From contig NZ_JBPPLY010000002.1 in assembly GCF_051535215.1 (NCBI RefSeq), positions 62,001 to 126,000 on the forward strand: a DNA stretch of 64,000 nucleotides, written 5' to 3'. The position numbers and the translations under genes are program-made. This DNA comes from Nitrobacter sp051535215. GTDB lineage: Bacteria; Pseudomonadota; Alphaproteobacteria; Rhizobiales; Xanthobacteraceae. The first letter of the stretch is position 1. Every line of letters starts with the position of its first letter. The notes under the pieces were generated by a model, which was not told where the DNA came from, did not search any database, and saw only the letters and a list, made by a program, of their open reading frames with translations. Positions 1-9,792 of this stretch are shown here, piece after piece.

Positions 1-147
1 AGTCCGAAGGACGAGCTCTCGATTCGCTGGAACGATCCCGCGATCGGCGTCGACTGGGGCGTGGAGGCTCCATCGTTGTCGGCCAAGGACGCGGAGGCGC
101 CGCTGCTGGCCGAGGTCAAGAACCTACCGGTCTATGGGCAGGTCTGA
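1..147 (+). CDS. rfbC: dTDP-4-dehydrorhamnose 3,5-epimerase, C-terminal end (partial)
   Basis: The window opens inside a reading frame of 48 codons ending in TGA. The C-terminal text contains the pattern W-N-D-P-A-I-G-V-D-W followed by L-S-x-K-D, which is the usual tail of RfbC/RmlC epimerases. RfbC epimerises C3 and C5 of the 4-keto sugar in dTDP-L-rhamnose synthesis. The stop codon overlaps the ATG of the next gene by one base, and that gene is the next enzyme of the pathway, which supports both calls. Only the tail is visible, so no catalytic residues can be checked. Confidence 0.85.
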   Translation, partial: SPKDELSIRWNDPAIGVDWGVEAPSLSAKDAEAPLLAEVKNLPVYGQV

Positions 148-1061
148 TGCGGATCTTGTTGACAGGCGCCAGCGGTCAGGTCGGCGGGGCGCTGCGGTCG
201 TTGCTGGAAAAGGGCGGCACGCTGATTACTCCCTCACGCGCCGAATTCGATCTGTCAAAGCCGGAGACGCTTGCGAAGACGCTCGACTCTTTCAGACCCG
301 ACCTCATCGTCAATCCCGCGGCCTATACCGCGGTGGACCGCGCCGAGGACGAGCGGGAGCTTGCTTTCCGGATCAATGCCGAGGCGCCTGCCACGATCGC
401 GGCGTGGGCCGCACGTCAGCGTGTGCCGCTGGTGCATTTCTCGACCGATTATGTCTTCGATGGAACAGAAGACGGGCCGTGGCGCGAGGATAGTCGCACA
501 GGCCCGCTTTCGGTCTATGGCGCGAGCAAGCTCGCCGGGGACCTCGCCATACGGTCCGCTGGCGGACCGCATCTGATCGCGCGCACCTCGTGGGTTTACG
601 CCGCGGGCGGAGCCAATTTCCTGCGCACCATCGCGCGGCTCGCCGGCGAACGCGAGGATCTCCGCATCGTCGCCGATCAGGTGGGCGCGCCGACCACCGC
701 AAGCGCAATCGCCGATGCCATTGCCGGCATCGTGCTGCCGAATGCGACGAATCTCGAACGGTCGTTCGCGCGCAGCGGCGGTATCGTCAATCTCGCTTGC
801 ACCGGCGAGACCAGTTGGCACGGCTTCGCCAGCGCCATCGTCGCGGGGCTGAAGTCGCGCGGCATGAAGCTCGCAGTCAAGACGATCACCCCGATTGCAA
901 CGGCGGATTTCCCGACGAAGGCCATACGGCCCGGCAATTCGAGGCTCGATCTGTCGCGTCTGAAGGACCGGTTCGGAGTGACTACGCCGGCCTGGCAGGA
1001 TGCATTATCGGCGGAGCTTGATAATTTTGTCACCTTGCAACGCGAGCGTGCGGGTTACTAA
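147..1061 (+). CDS. rfbD: dTDP-4-dehydrorhamnose reductase
   Basis: This is a 304-residue short-chain dehydrogenase of the RmlD family. It performs the last NAD(P)H-dependent reduction giving dTDP-L-rhamnose, a donor for O-antigen or capsule. A GASGQVGG dinucleotide-binding loop lies at residues 7-14, STDYVFDG at 99-106, and the catalytic Y-x-x-x-K as YGASK at 124-128. Length is normal for the family. The ATG overlaps the rfbC stop, indicating translational coupling. It runs convergently toward a large glycosyltransferase, with only 15 nt between the stops. Confidence 0.95.
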   Translation: MRILLTGASGQVGGALRSLLEKGGTLITPSRAEFDLSKPETLAKTLDSFRPDLIVNPAAYTAVDRAEDERELAFRINAEAPATIAAWAARQRVPLVHFSTDYVFDGTEDGPWREDSRTGPLSVYGASKLAGDLAIRSAGGPHLIARTSWVYAAGGANFLRTIARLAGEREDLRIVADQVGAPTTASAIADAIAGIVLPNATNLERSFARSGGIVNLACTGETSWHGFASAIVAGLKSRGMKLAVKTITPIATADFPTKAIRPGNSRLDLSRLKDRFGVTTPAWQDALSAELDNFVTLQRERAGY

Positions 1062-1076
1062 CCTTTCGGCACCTCG

Positions 1077-3422
1077 TCAAAACCCCAACGGTAAATCGTG
1101 CCCACGTGGCGGACTGTTGTAGCGAGCGTTCCGTCGCCCGGGCGGCCAGGCCAGGCCGCCATATGGAATGCCGTCGCGCGACAGTTGCGGATTGTAGGCT
1201 GGATCATCGTTGAGCACCTCGCCCCAGCGTGCGCGCAGCAGGTTGAGTTCATGTTCGAACCGGTCTCGCCGGTCGGCGCGGTTATCGTTACCCCGGCTGG
1301 CGGACTCGGCGTGAATCAGCTTCGCGTGCGGCGTAAAGACGATGCGTTTGCCGGCCTCGCGCAGGCGCAGGCAATAGTCGACGTCGTTGAACGCCACGGC
1401 GAAGCGGTTTTCGTCCATTCCGCCGACCGCAAGATAATCGTTTCGCCGGGTTGCAAGGCAGGCCGCAGTCACCGCGCTGCATTCGTGCGCCACGAGGAGC
1501 TGATCGAGAAAGCCGGGGTCATCGCTGACTCGGTCTGTGCATGCGTGCGCAACTGAAAAGTTCATGCCCAGCACCACGCCGCCGTGCTGAACGACGCCGC
1601 CGGGCAAGGTCAGCAGCGCACCGACTGCGCCGACGTCCGGTTCACCCAGGCGTGTCAGCATCTCCTCGAGCCAGTCATCGGAGCTTGCCTCGATGTCATT
1701 GTTGAGGAGGCAGAGAATGTCGGTATCGACTTGTGCGGCGGCGCGATTGTTGAGGCGTGCGAAATTGAACGGCCCCTCGATCCGTAATGTCCGGACGCCG
1801 CGTCGTGGCAGATCGGCAAGAAAGTCGATCGTTTCCGGATGGGCGCTGTCATTATCGACGACGAGGATATCAGCGCGACAGCGTCTGATCGCGGGTGCAA
1901 TGCTGTCGAGGCACGCGCGCAGCAGCGATACGCGGTCGCGCGTCGGGATGATCACGGTCGTCCGCTGTCGCGCGAAGGGTCGCCTGATTCGAACCGCGGG
2001 AAAGAAATTGCCTCGCTGGTCGGTGACTTCCGCATCAATTCCGCGCGCCCGCAAGTGCAACTGGCTCGCGGCGGACAGCAACCGGCCGGCTTTTGTCCGA
2101 TCGAATCCCGGCATGGTCGCCAACGCTCCGGGCAAATGAAGGACATCCGCCTGTTGCGGCCCGGTCCGATCCAGCAAGCCATTGAAGAGGCGGTACAGGG
2201 TATCCGGCCGGGCGCCGAGCGCGGCGATCAGGGCATCACGCCGGACTGCGAACAGATGCGCGCAATACCCTTGCTCGAGCATTCTTTCATAATCGAACGC
2301 CGGAAAGGCAAGCGGCCAGAGGCGGCCGTCATCAGAAAGAAAGTCGAGGTCGCCATAGATAGCCAACGCATTTTGATGCGCATCGAAAGCAGCGGCGATC
2401 CGCGCCAGCGCATTCCGCTCCAGCGCCACACCCGCCATGGCCACCACGATGTGGCTCGCATCGGATGCGGCATCGTGCAGAAATTGCAGCATGGCATCAC
2501 TGTCGATCAGGAGCGGCTGACCGTCGATCGCGCCCGCGGTCCAGTTCTGGTTGCTCTGGGTTTCCAGCGTAGACAGCGTTTGTTGCGCGCCATCGCTGCC
2601 GGCGATCACGACCGCCAGCCGAAGCGAACTTGGCTGCGGCTCTGGTAAGGGAAAGCGGTCGCGCCAGTCGGCATAGTCGTGAAGAGGCAGCGAGGCGGGA
2701 ATGAGCTGATCGTATAGCTTGCCGCGCAGCCGTTCGGCGTCGTAACCGCCGATAACGTCGATCATTCCGGTGAGGCCATCGGGAAACGCAACGAAGACGG
2801 CTGTTGCCGGAATCTGTTCGCCGTCTTCCCGCCGCAGCAGGATTCGATGGACGCGGCCGTCGGCAAAGCGCTGCGGGACATGGAAATCGAAAGCGCGAAC
2901 GTTGCGCGAAGCCACTCCCTCGGCTTCGCCGCCGATGTGAGTCCAGGCCGCGGCGCGCAACTGTGCGGCTGATTCTCCATCGACGATTGCTTCCAGCGTG
3001 ACGGCAGCTTCGCTGTCGATCCAGCCCTGAAAGTGCAGACCGCCCAGCCAGCGCAGCTTGCACGACCGGCCAAGACGGACCGGAGCCGCGTTCTCAAGAT
3101 CGATGGGGTGGCCGACGGGAGTTCCGAGATTGGCGAGGCGCGCCGAAAGGTGGCGGGCGGAACGGAGCAGATCGAGATCAATGGCCACCGCAAAGCCGCA
3201 TGTGTTGCTGTGGTCCTGCTGACTGCATTCCGGCGTGAAAACATCGGCATGCGCCGTCTTCAGCACCAGCCCGTCAAGCAGGATGTCGACCGTGAAGCGG
3301 CGTTCCGGAGCTCGCGGATCGAACACGAAACCTGACACCGTGCCGTCCTCGCCGAGCGCGAGCCGGCTGACCAGTCCCGGCTCGGCGATCGGCAGTTTGC
3401 GGGCTGGTATGACGCGCGTCAT
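1077..3422 (-). CDS. large multidomain glycosyltransferase, family 2
   Basis: About 781 residues. The C-terminal third (about residues 488-710) is a GT2 domain with TTVIIPTRDR at its start, VVDNDS, the metal-binding region LLNNDIE near 574 and FNDVDYC near 678, as in rhamnosyl- and O-antigen transferases. The N-terminal ~480 residues contain no motif I recognise; a second, weaker GT-like region around residues 270-450 is possible. The start at 3422 is chosen because its ATG overlaps the upstream TGA as ATGA and AGGAG sits just before it. The alternative ATG at 3443 has no ribosome-binding site. It is translated directly after the 817-residue transferase and faces rfbD, so assembly of a rhamnose-containing surface glycan is likely. 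The acceptor is unknown. Confidence 0.85.
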   Translation of the reverse strand: MTRVIPARKLPIAEPGLVSRLALGEDGTVSGFVFDPRAPERRFTVDILLDGLVLKTAHADVFTPECSQQDHSNTCGFAVAIDLDLLRSARHLSARLANLGTPVGHPIDLENAAPVRLGRSCKLRWLGGLHFQGWIDSEAAVTLEAIVDGESAAQLRAAAWTHIGGEAEGVASRNVRAFDFHVPQRFADGRVHRILLRREDGEQIPATAVFVAFPDGLTGMIDVIGGYDAERLRGKLYDQLIPASLPLHDYADWRDRFPLPEPQPSSLRLAVVIAGSDGAQQTLSTLETQSNQNWTAGAIDGQPLLIDSDAMLQFLHDAASDASHIVVAMAGVALERNALARIAAAFDAHQNALAIYGDLDFLSDDGRLWPLAFPAFDYERMLEQGYCAHLFAVRRDALIAALGARPDTLYRLFNGLLDRTGPQQADVLHLPGALATMPGFDRTKAGRLLSAASQLHLRARGIDAEVTDQRGNFFPAVRIRRPFARQRTTVIIPTRDRVSLLRACLDSIAPAIRRCRADILVVDNDSAHPETIDFLADLPRRGVRTLRIEGPFNFARLNNRAAAQVDTDILCLLNNDIEASSDDWLEEMLTRLGEPDVGAVGALLTLPGGVVQHGGVVLGMNFSVAHACTDRVSDDPGFLDQLLVAHECSAVTAACLATRRNDYLAVGGMDENRFAVAFNDVDYCLRLREAGKRIVFTPHAKLIHAESASRGNDNRADRRDRFEHELNLLRARWGEVLNDDPAYNPQLSRDGIPYGGLAWPPGRRNARYNSPPRGHDLPLGF

Positions 3423-5872
3423 GCTCCTGAACGCTCGATCCATTCGATGACGGCATCGACCAGGTCTCGATCGTCCGCGTCCGCCGGGATCGCAAGATCC
3501 TGCTTGCGCGGTTTGACCGATCCGGCAGACCAGTCGCGGTATGCGACAGGTATCGTGGCATGCCTCGCGGTTTCGATGAGAGGATGGCCGAAGGTCGGCT
3601 CCTCGAAATCCGTGAGCAGCCAGCCTGGACGATGCGGCGCGATCACATCGCCGATCTCGCCGGCTGTAACCGCACCCGTCACGAAAACATTCGCGTGGGA
3701 CATCAGACGATCGTCGTCAGTTGTCGTACCGGCGATAATGATCGATGTGGATGGCTCCCGCCGCCCCAGGTGCTGCGCCAGTCTTCGTATCAGGCGAAAC
3801 GACGCAGGCGAGGGGGCCGAAGGCACGATCGCAAGTGACTGGCGCTCACCGCGAACCTGCAGCAGCGTCAGCGGAAGGGTTGGCCAATCCTTGAGAACGA
3901 TTTTGCGGTTGGGCCAGCAGACCTTCGCAAACGCCCTGGCCGCCTTGCCGGGGGCAAAAAACGGCGTTTCGTCAGCAAGCTCGATGATAGCTTTGCCGAG
4001 GTCGCCTGATGTCACCCATGGATTGATGGGAAGGCCAAGTCTCCGCATCAGCGCGACCAACTCCGGCAACGGATTCGGCTCGATGATCTCAACGCGAGCA
4101 GGATGCAGCCGGGTCATGATATCGGCGGCCTCGGCGATCGCCGCTTCGGTGTCGAAACTCAACTGAACGGTCTGTGGGCTGCTCCCGTCGGCCGCCTTGA
4201 GATGAACGACGTTACGCTCCCGCAGCAGGAGAATGGCGCGCTCGCCACGCTCGCGGAGGTGGCTGGCCCGCTCCTCGGCGACGGCAGCGACGTTTCGCCG
4301 ATTGCCGAGAATCAGCACAGAGGACTCAGAAGACCAGCTCAGTGTGCGATCGAGCCTTGCACGCGCGGGTCGCAACGGGTCCGCAGCCTCGAACGCGCGG
4401 CATTCCCGTCGGTAGTCGGGGAATCGCTGATCGAGGATATCGAGATTGCGGAGCACCAGACTTCGCTTTTCGCTCCGAAAGGATTTCGAGCCATGATGTC
4501 CGACATAGACGGATGATGCGCAGACGTTGCGAAAACCCTTGGCGCGTGCGCGCAAGCAAAGGTCGACGTCCTCGAGATAGCCTCGCTCGAAGTTGTCCGA
4601 GAGGCCGCCAATGGCGGCGAGACAGTCGCGTTTAATATAGAGACAGAAGCCGATGCCACTCGGCACGTCCGTGACATCGCCGGCGTTTGCGATGCTCGCG
4701 ACGCGGTCGATGTCGACAATGCTCTCATAGCTTTGCATCGGATTGAGATCGTTTGGCGTCGGAAACGAAAAGATGTCTCCGTTGTTCGACAGCGGGGTGA
4801 CTGTTCCGATATCCGGCGCAGAGTGCGCCGCGTCCGCCAAGCGCTCGACGAACCCCGGCGGGACGACGGTGTCCGAATTGAGCAGCACGATATCGCCCGC
4901 GGGTATGGTCTCCAGCGCGCGATTGATTGCACCGACGAAGCCGAGATTGATCTCGTTCACGAGGCAATCAATCGTGCCGGCCGCAGCCAACTCCTTCAGA
5001 TGACGCTGCAACTCCGGTTCGGGCGTGGCATCGTCAACCGCCAGAATGCGGAAGGACTGTCGTTCGGCCGATGCGCGCGCCTTGATGAGGCTGTCGAAGC
5101 AGTCGAGCGTGGCCTGAACGTCCCGGTACACCGGAACGATGACGGTGGGCGCGGTGATCTCGGATCGTTGCGCGGCGGATCGGCGCGCGCCGGTTCGGAT
5201 ACCCGGCGGAGCCGACAGATTGGGAGCGAGCCGGCGAACCTGAACGATCTCGCCATCGCACGCCAGTATCAACGTCTGAGGTGTGCGGGACGGTGGGCGC
5301 CGAACGAGAAAAGCCGTCGCCTGAACCTCCATGCCGGCCAGCGGATGAAAGGAATTGGGTTCAAGCGTGTTGGTAAGAGTGCCGTTTTCAACCGCAAGGC
5401 TGACTTCGATCGTGGTCGGCGTGGTCCAAGCGACCCAGCCGGTCACGTGATTGTCAAACACCGAACAGGCGGTCCAATGCCGATCCCCCGCACGGCGGAG
5501 TTCTTCGATTGCGGCTCGCAGGATCACCGGATTGCTGTCGCGGCCGATCAGATTGGCTGCTGCGGCTTGCCGGCGGTCGTCCGTTGCCCAGGCAAGCATC
5601 CTGCGGTTGGCGGCGAGATCAGATGGGTCGATAAGGAGCGCTTCGGCGAGGTCGGCCATGGCCGCCTCCATGCGTTTCAACCGCCAGTTCGCCTCCGCGC
5701 GGAGAACCAAGCAATGCGCAGCCGATGCACCGATCCGGCAACGCCTGTCGGCGTATTTGAACGCCGCGAGAAAGTCCTCATCCCTGATTGCTTGCGCGGC
5801 CATGCGTTCGAGCTTGACGTGCGAGCCAAATCCGGCACGAGCCTGAGTATCACTCGCGGTCCCGAGGGTCAT
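3419..5872 (-). CDS. large multidomain glycosyltransferase (TPR-like, GT2, C-terminal extension)
   Basis: 817 residues. The N-terminus (about 20-110) looks like a degenerate TPR helical region. Residues 243-465 form a GT2 domain, with TVIVPVYRD, LAVDDATPE, the N-S-D-T metal motif at 332-335 and LEDVDLC at 433-439. After residue ~515 comes a region beginning SSVLILGNRR that could be a degenerate GT-B-like domain, but I cannot name it. A ribosome-binding CAGGAC lies upstream of the ATG. Its stop overlaps the start of the next transferase by four bases. Together the pair looks like polymerising or multi-step enzymes for surface polysaccharide. Confidence 0.85.
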   Translation of the reverse strand: MTLGTASDTQARAGFGSHVKLERMAAQAIRDEDFLAAFKYADRRCRIGASAAHCLVLRAEANWRLKRMEAAMADLAEALLIDPSDLAANRRMLAWATDDRRQAAAANLIGRDSNPVILRAAIEELRRAGDRHWTACSVFDNHVTGWVAWTTPTTIEVSLAVENGTLTNTLEPNSFHPLAGMEVQATAFLVRRPPSRTPQTLILACDGEIVQVRRLAPNLSAPPGIRTGARRSAAQRSEITAPTVIVPVYRDVQATLDCFDSLIKARASAERQSFRILAVDDATPEPELQRHLKELAAAGTIDCLVNEINLGFVGAINRALETIPAGDIVLLNSDTVVPPGFVERLADAAHSAPDIGTVTPLSNNGDIFSFPTPNDLNPMQSYESIVDIDRVASIANAGDVTDVPSGIGFCLYIKRDCLAAIGGLSDNFERGYLEDVDLCLRARAKGFRNVCASSVYVGHHGSKSFRSEKRSLVLRNLDILDQRFPDYRRECRAFEAADPLRPARARLDRTLSWSSESSVLILGNRRNVAAVAEERASHLRERGERAILLLRERNVVHLKAADGSSPQTVQLSFDTEAAIAEAADIMTRLHPARVEIIEPNPLPELVALMRRLGLPINPWVTSGDLGKAIIELADETPFFAPGKAARAFAKVCWPNRKIVLKDWPTLPLTLLQVRGERQSLAIVPSAPSPASFRLIRRLAQHLGRREPSTSIIIAGTTTDDDRLMSHANVFVTGAVTAGEIGDVIAPHRPGWLLTDFEEPTFGHPLIETARHATIPVAYRDWSAGSVKPRKQDLAIPADADDRDLVDAVIEWIERSGA

Positions 5873-5962
5873 CTGGCATTGTCCTGACCAGTGAACGCCT
5901 GACCTGTGCCTCGAAGCGGCTGCTGGCCTCCGGAGGCCGATCCGAAAGCGGAAACCAGCGGT

Positions 5963-6856
5963 TTATCGGGCCGCACTCGCCTGACGCTGCTGACTGCGGA
6001 AGACCCTCACCCGCGCAGAACCGCCAGACTTGCGCGGTATTGCAGGTGCCGCGACCTGTTCCGCGGTTGCCGTATGCTCGATGCCGATGCGAATACCGAC
6101 CAGTGGTTCGCGGTTGGTCGGACCCGACAACACCACGCGCCTGCCGACCGCGCGGAGTGTTGGCGCATTCAGGAAGCCTGCCTCGGCGACAAACCTCAGG
6201 TCGTCGGAGCCGCTCATTTCGAGAACGACGGCGGTAAGGGGGAGAGCCCGGCCGCGAGTACCGGCATAGGTGCCAAGCGGCACCATCTTTCCGCTGCCGG
6301 ACTGACCATTGGCGAACTGGACCGCGTAACGGATATCGACGCCTGCGGGCTTGTCCGGCCACTCCAGAGCCACGCCTTCCACGCGCGAGGGTGCGGTCGG
6401 CCCCGCTATCCACGCATTGGGGCCGACGACAACGTCGCCGCGACCCGCCACATGGCCGAGCACTTTCAGGCCGTCGGTTGCAACATCCGTGGGAATCCTC
6501 GCGCTGTTGTTCTCACCGAATGCTGCGGGTGCATGGCCAGCCTGGATCTGTTCGACGCGTACGATAGCGGCTCGCGAGCCACCCAGTCTTGCTGGCTGAA
6601 CCTGAACCTGCAAAGTGCCGGGCGTGTTGACCCGCACGACAAGGCCGGAATTGGGCTGCCACAACGTTGGCTCGGTCGCATCGGGATGCAGGATAATCTC
6701 CATGCGCCGCTCATGCCCTTCGGCGGGGGCGACGACTACGTGAGGCGGCGAGACGGCGTCATCGGCACTCTTGTAATTCACAAAGAACAGCCCGCGGTCG
6801 AGACTCAGCACTTTCTGTTGCTCAGCGTCGTTTGTCGTGCCTCGAAACAGATCCAC
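5963..6856 (-). CDS. conserved hypothetical protein in glycosyltransferase cluster
   Basis: 297 residues starting with GTG. AAGGAG lies 7 nt upstream, and no in-frame ATG lies nearby, so the start is well supported. There is no signal peptide or membrane segment. The protein is rich in beta-prone Val/Gly/Thr stretches, so a beta-sandwich fold is plausible. I recognise no family. It is co-directional with the two large glycosyltransferases, 90 nt upstream of the 817-residue gene, and probably shares their transcript. A role in polysaccharide synthesis or binding is inference from position only. Confidence 0.7.
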   Translation of the reverse strand: MDLFRGTTNDAEQQKVLSLDRGLFFVNYKSADDAVSPPHVVVAPAEGHERRMEIILHPDATEPTLWQPNSGLVVRVNTPGTLQVQVQPARLGGSRAAIVRVEQIQAGHAPAAFGENNSARIPTDVATDGLKVLGHVAGRGDVVVGPNAWIAGPTAPSRVEGVALEWPDKPAGVDIRYAVQFANGQSGSGKMVPLGTYAGTRGRALPLTAVVLEMSGSDDLRFVAEAGFLNAPTLRAVGRRVVLSGPTNREPLVGIRIGIEHTATAEQVAAPAIPRKSGGSARVRVFRSQQRQASAAR

Positions 6857-7104
6857 CTGTCATCTCCTTCAGCCGTGCCGCTTCATCGTGTGCAGTCGGC
6901 GGGTGTCGAAAAGTGCTGTCATGATACAGCCGAGCCGACGATCGATCAGTTGCGCCGATCCGGCCCGCGCTCATCACTTCGCTTCTCAAAATTGCCTGGC
7001 GCCGATCCTGTCGATCTTTCTCGCAGTCAACCCTTCTCGCATCGGACGAGACGGACCAAGATTCTCTCCAAGACGTCCATGACGACCGGTCATGATCGGG
7101 AATA

Positions 7105-7335
7105 TCAAACCAGCAAGGCGGTTGATCTCGTCGGCGAGAGAGATTGCCGGATGTTTTCAGCCTCCACGCTCAACGATGCGGCCATCTTGCGTAATCTATC
7201 GTTCTCATTTCTCAGCAGTGTGATGGTATCTGCGATACTCTCGGCAGTATCCGGCAGGCTCTCAAAGCCACTCCAATCCGGATGCAGGATTTGCGGCGAG
7301 TAGTCGGAAGGATGTTGTGTCAATTTGAGGCTCAT
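7105..7335 (-). CDS. small hypothetical protein with C-terminal coiled coil
   Basis: 76 residues if started at the ATG at 7335; an upstream ATG at 7404 would add 23 less convincing residues. The second half contains a heptad-like stretch (around LLRNENDRLRKMA) predicted to form a short coiled coil. No family is recognised. It lies upstream of, and in the same direction as, the glycosyltransferase cluster on the minus strand. The ribosome-binding site is weak, so expression is uncertain. Confidence 0.45.
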   Translation of the reverse strand: MSLKLTQHPSDYSPQILHPDWSGFESLPDTAESIADTITLLRNENDRLRKMAASLSVEAENIRQSLSPTRSTALLV

Positions 7336-7600
7336 CGCGAACGCCCTGCGTTTCGATTGTATTTTACACCATATAGCGACTTCGGAATTTTCACGCAGCT
7401 TCAACTTCGACGACTTTTAGGGCAGGAAGATGTCAGACGGAAGTCACGCTCGATGATTGAGGCTCCCAATTCATTTGGAACTTGTCAACGCACGATAAAT
7501 TAGACGAGGAATAATTGGACGAGATTGCTATTGAATGGTTCGCTGGCGAAAGTTTTTTACTTAAAAGGCAACGCACACGCTCAGCCGAGATGTCATATCG

Positions 7601-8971
7601 ATGAAGATTTTATTCGTTCACAACAATTTCCCTGCGCAATACCGCAATCTCGCGGCGGCGCTGGCCACCGAGCCGGGTTTCGAGCTTGCGGCCGTCGGCG
7701 CATCGAGCGCGCAGCCGATGTCTTCGGTCAAGTTGATTAAATATGCACTTCCTGATGCCGATGTCTCCGGAACGCATCCATTCGCGAGACGCTTCGATCT
7801 TGAGTGCCGTCGGGCCGAGCAGGTCCTCTACAGCCTTTCGACCCTGGCGACTTCCGGCTTTTCACCGGACGTGATCCTTGCGCATCCTGGCTGGGGAGAA
7901 ACATTGCCGTTACGCACCATGTTCCCCAGGGCAAGGCAATTGGTCTATTGCGAGTTCTATTACGGTGCCGAAGGACGCGACATCGGGTTCGATCCGGAAT
8001 TTCCGGTGTCCGGTCGGGACGGCCATATCGGACTGCAGCTCAAGAATGCAACAACCTTGCTAGCACTCGCTGACTGCGATGTCGGAATTTCGCCGACATA
8101 TTGGCAGCAATCGACTTTTCCAAGGCATTATCAAAGCAAGATCGAAGTTGTTCATGAAGGAATTGATACTTCACGCGTGCGCCCTGATCCACAGGCGCAC
8201 CTGACACTTCCAAACGGCCGGCGGGTCGGCGCCTCCGATGAAATCGTGACGTTCGTCGTGCGCAATCTCGAGCCGCTCAGGGGCTACCACATCTTCATGC
8301 GCGCGCTTCCCGAAATTCTGAGGCGCCGGCCCGACGCGCAGATTGTCATTATCGGCAGGGACGGATTGTCTTATGGCCTCCCTCCGCCGACGGGCAGCAA
8401 CTGGAAGTCGATCTTTCTGGAGGAAGTGCGCGATCAGCTGGACATGTCGCGCGTTCATTTCATGGGCGGCGTTCCATACGATACTTTTATTGCAGCACTT
8501 CAGGTTTCATCCGCTCACGTCTATCTGACATATCCCTTCGTGCTGTCGTGGTCGGCGCTGGAAGCGATGAGCGCTGGCTGCCTGGTGATAGGATCCGATA
8601 CCGCGCCGGTGCGCGAAGTCATCAGTTCCGGAGACAACGGCCTGCTCGTGCCATTTTTTGCCGTTGACGAACTGGCGGAAAGGGTCGTCCAAGCGCTTCA
8701 GGAACCTGACCGCTTTTTAGCAATCAGAAAGGCAGCCCGCCATTTTGTCATTGAGCACTATGATGCTGCGCGCATCTGTGTTCCGCGGATGCGTGAGCTT
8801 CTGGATCTGAAGGCGCCCGCGACGCCAGCCCGGCGAAACGTCTGGACGGGGCGCCCCGCGTCCGAATGGCCGGCGGCCGTCAGGCGCCCGTCGCGAAAAT
8901 CGTTCGCTCCGCTCGGACTGGAAATGTCAGATGCGGAAGACCAAAGTCCATCCTGCTCAGGCGATGATTAA
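7601..8971 (+). CDS. glycosyltransferase family 4 (GT-B)
   Basis: 456 residues. It begins with the strand-loop MKILFVHNNFPAQYR typical of GT4 enzymes, has a donor-site region around residues 215-250, and carries the E-x7-E-like segment WSALEAMSAGCLVIGSD plus GDNGLLV near 308-345. A predicted role is sugar transfer from an NDP-sugar in polysaccharide synthesis. About 55 C-terminal residues after the fold are Pro/Arg-rich and look disordered. Upstream DNA (7430-7600) is AT-rich compared with its surroundings and probably holds the promoter. It is divergent from the other transferases. Confidence 0.88.
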   Translation: MKILFVHNNFPAQYRNLAAALATEPGFELAAVGASSAQPMSSVKLIKYALPDADVSGTHPFARRFDLECRRAEQVLYSLSTLATSGFSPDVILAHPGWGETLPLRTMFPRARQLVYCEFYYGAEGRDIGFDPEFPVSGRDGHIGLQLKNATTLLALADCDVGISPTYWQQSTFPRHYQSKIEVVHEGIDTSRVRPDPQAHLTLPNGRRVGASDEIVTFVVRNLEPLRGYHIFMRALPEILRRRPDAQIVIIGRDGLSYGLPPPTGSNWKSIFLEEVRDQLDMSRVHFMGGVPYDTFIAALQVSSAHVYLTYPFVLSWSALEAMSAGCLVIGSDTAPVREVISSGDNGLLVPFFAVDELAERVVQALQEPDRFLAIRKAARHFVIEHYDAARICVPRMRELLDLKAPATPARRNVWTGRPASEWPAAVRRPSRKSFAPLGLEMSDAEDQSPSCSGDD

Positions 8972-9042
8972 CGGGAAGAAGAAAATTCGCTGGCCTGACC
9001 CGAAGGTCCATCTTGCCACTCGGATCAAACATCTCCTGTCGA

Positions 9043-9792
9043 TCAGGTTTCCGATCCATTTGCAGGGACGTTTGTCACCTCCGTCAGATCGTCGATCGTG
9101 CAAGCCGCGCCTGAAAAGTCATCGTCGCTGAAATAGGCGCTTCGTGAGATCAGGACAGGAATTCCAGCGCCTATTGCTGCAGCCAGACCGATGCCGGAGT
9201 CCTCGATAGCGAGGCATTGCGGCGCGGGCAGTTTCAATTTTGAGAGCACCTTCAGATAAACGTCCGGCGCAGGTTTCTTCCTTGTCACCTCGTCGCCGGC
9301 GGCAATGGCCGCAAACCACTGCTCCCAGTCCTTGCCCAGCGAGGCCGAGAGCAGCACATCGATATTGTCGCGCGAGGTTGTCGTTGCAATTGCCAGAGGC
9401 TGGCCGCGCCGCCGCGCCGCATCCAGCAAAGCACGAATGCCAGGCCGAAGCGGGCAGCCGCCCTGGGTTATCAACTCCGCATACAGCCTGGTTTTGACCT
9501 GGTGCAGTTCGGCGATCTGGGAGTCCGACAATAGCGACGGTTGGCCGTCTCGGGCGTGGTCGAACGCGCGGATACGCTCCTTTCCTCCCGCCACCCGGAG
9601 CAATTTCTTGTAAGCCGCGCGATCCCAGTGCCAATCAAGGCCGGCTCCGGCGAAAGCGGTGTTAAACGCCTGACGATGAGCCTCCTCGGTTTCGGCAAGT
9701 GTTCCATCGACGTCGAGGATCAGGGCGCGTGCTTCAATAATCAACGCCCTGATGCGATCAGGGGGCAAGTTCGTGGCAAACGTTTCGCTCAT
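9043..9792 (-). CDS. HAD-superfamily hydrolase, CbbY/beta-phosphoglucomutase-like
   Basis: 249 residues with the full HAD set: motif I LDVDGTLAETE with the nucleophile/acid Asp pair (residues 27-29), motif II IATTTS, the motif III lysine in TRKKPAPDVY, and motif IV IEDSGIGL. An alpha-helical cap follows motif I, as in CbbY and phosphoglycolate-phosphatase types. The likely substrate is a small sugar phosphate, not identifiable further from sequence. It is convergent with the family-4 glycosyltransferase, so a link to sugar metabolism is plausible but unproven. Confidence 0.88.
   Translation of the reverse strand: MSETFATNLPPDRIRALIIEARALILDVDGTLAETEEAHRQAFNTAFAGAGLDWHWDRAAYKKLLRVAGGKERIRAFDHARDGQPSLLSDSQIAELHQVKTRLYAELITQGGCPLRPGIRALLDAARRRGQPLAIATTTSRDNIDVLLSASLGKDWEQWFAAIAAGDEVTRKKPAPDVYLKVLSKLKLPAPQCLAIEDSGIGLAAAIGAGIPVLISRSAYFSDDDFSGAACTIDDLTEVTNVPANGSET

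Noticed and set aside
4733..5887. 384-residue plus-strand frame opposite the 817-residue glycosyltransferase
   Set aside because: Arg-rich shadow translation with no motif, whereas the minus-strand gene has GT2 motifs.
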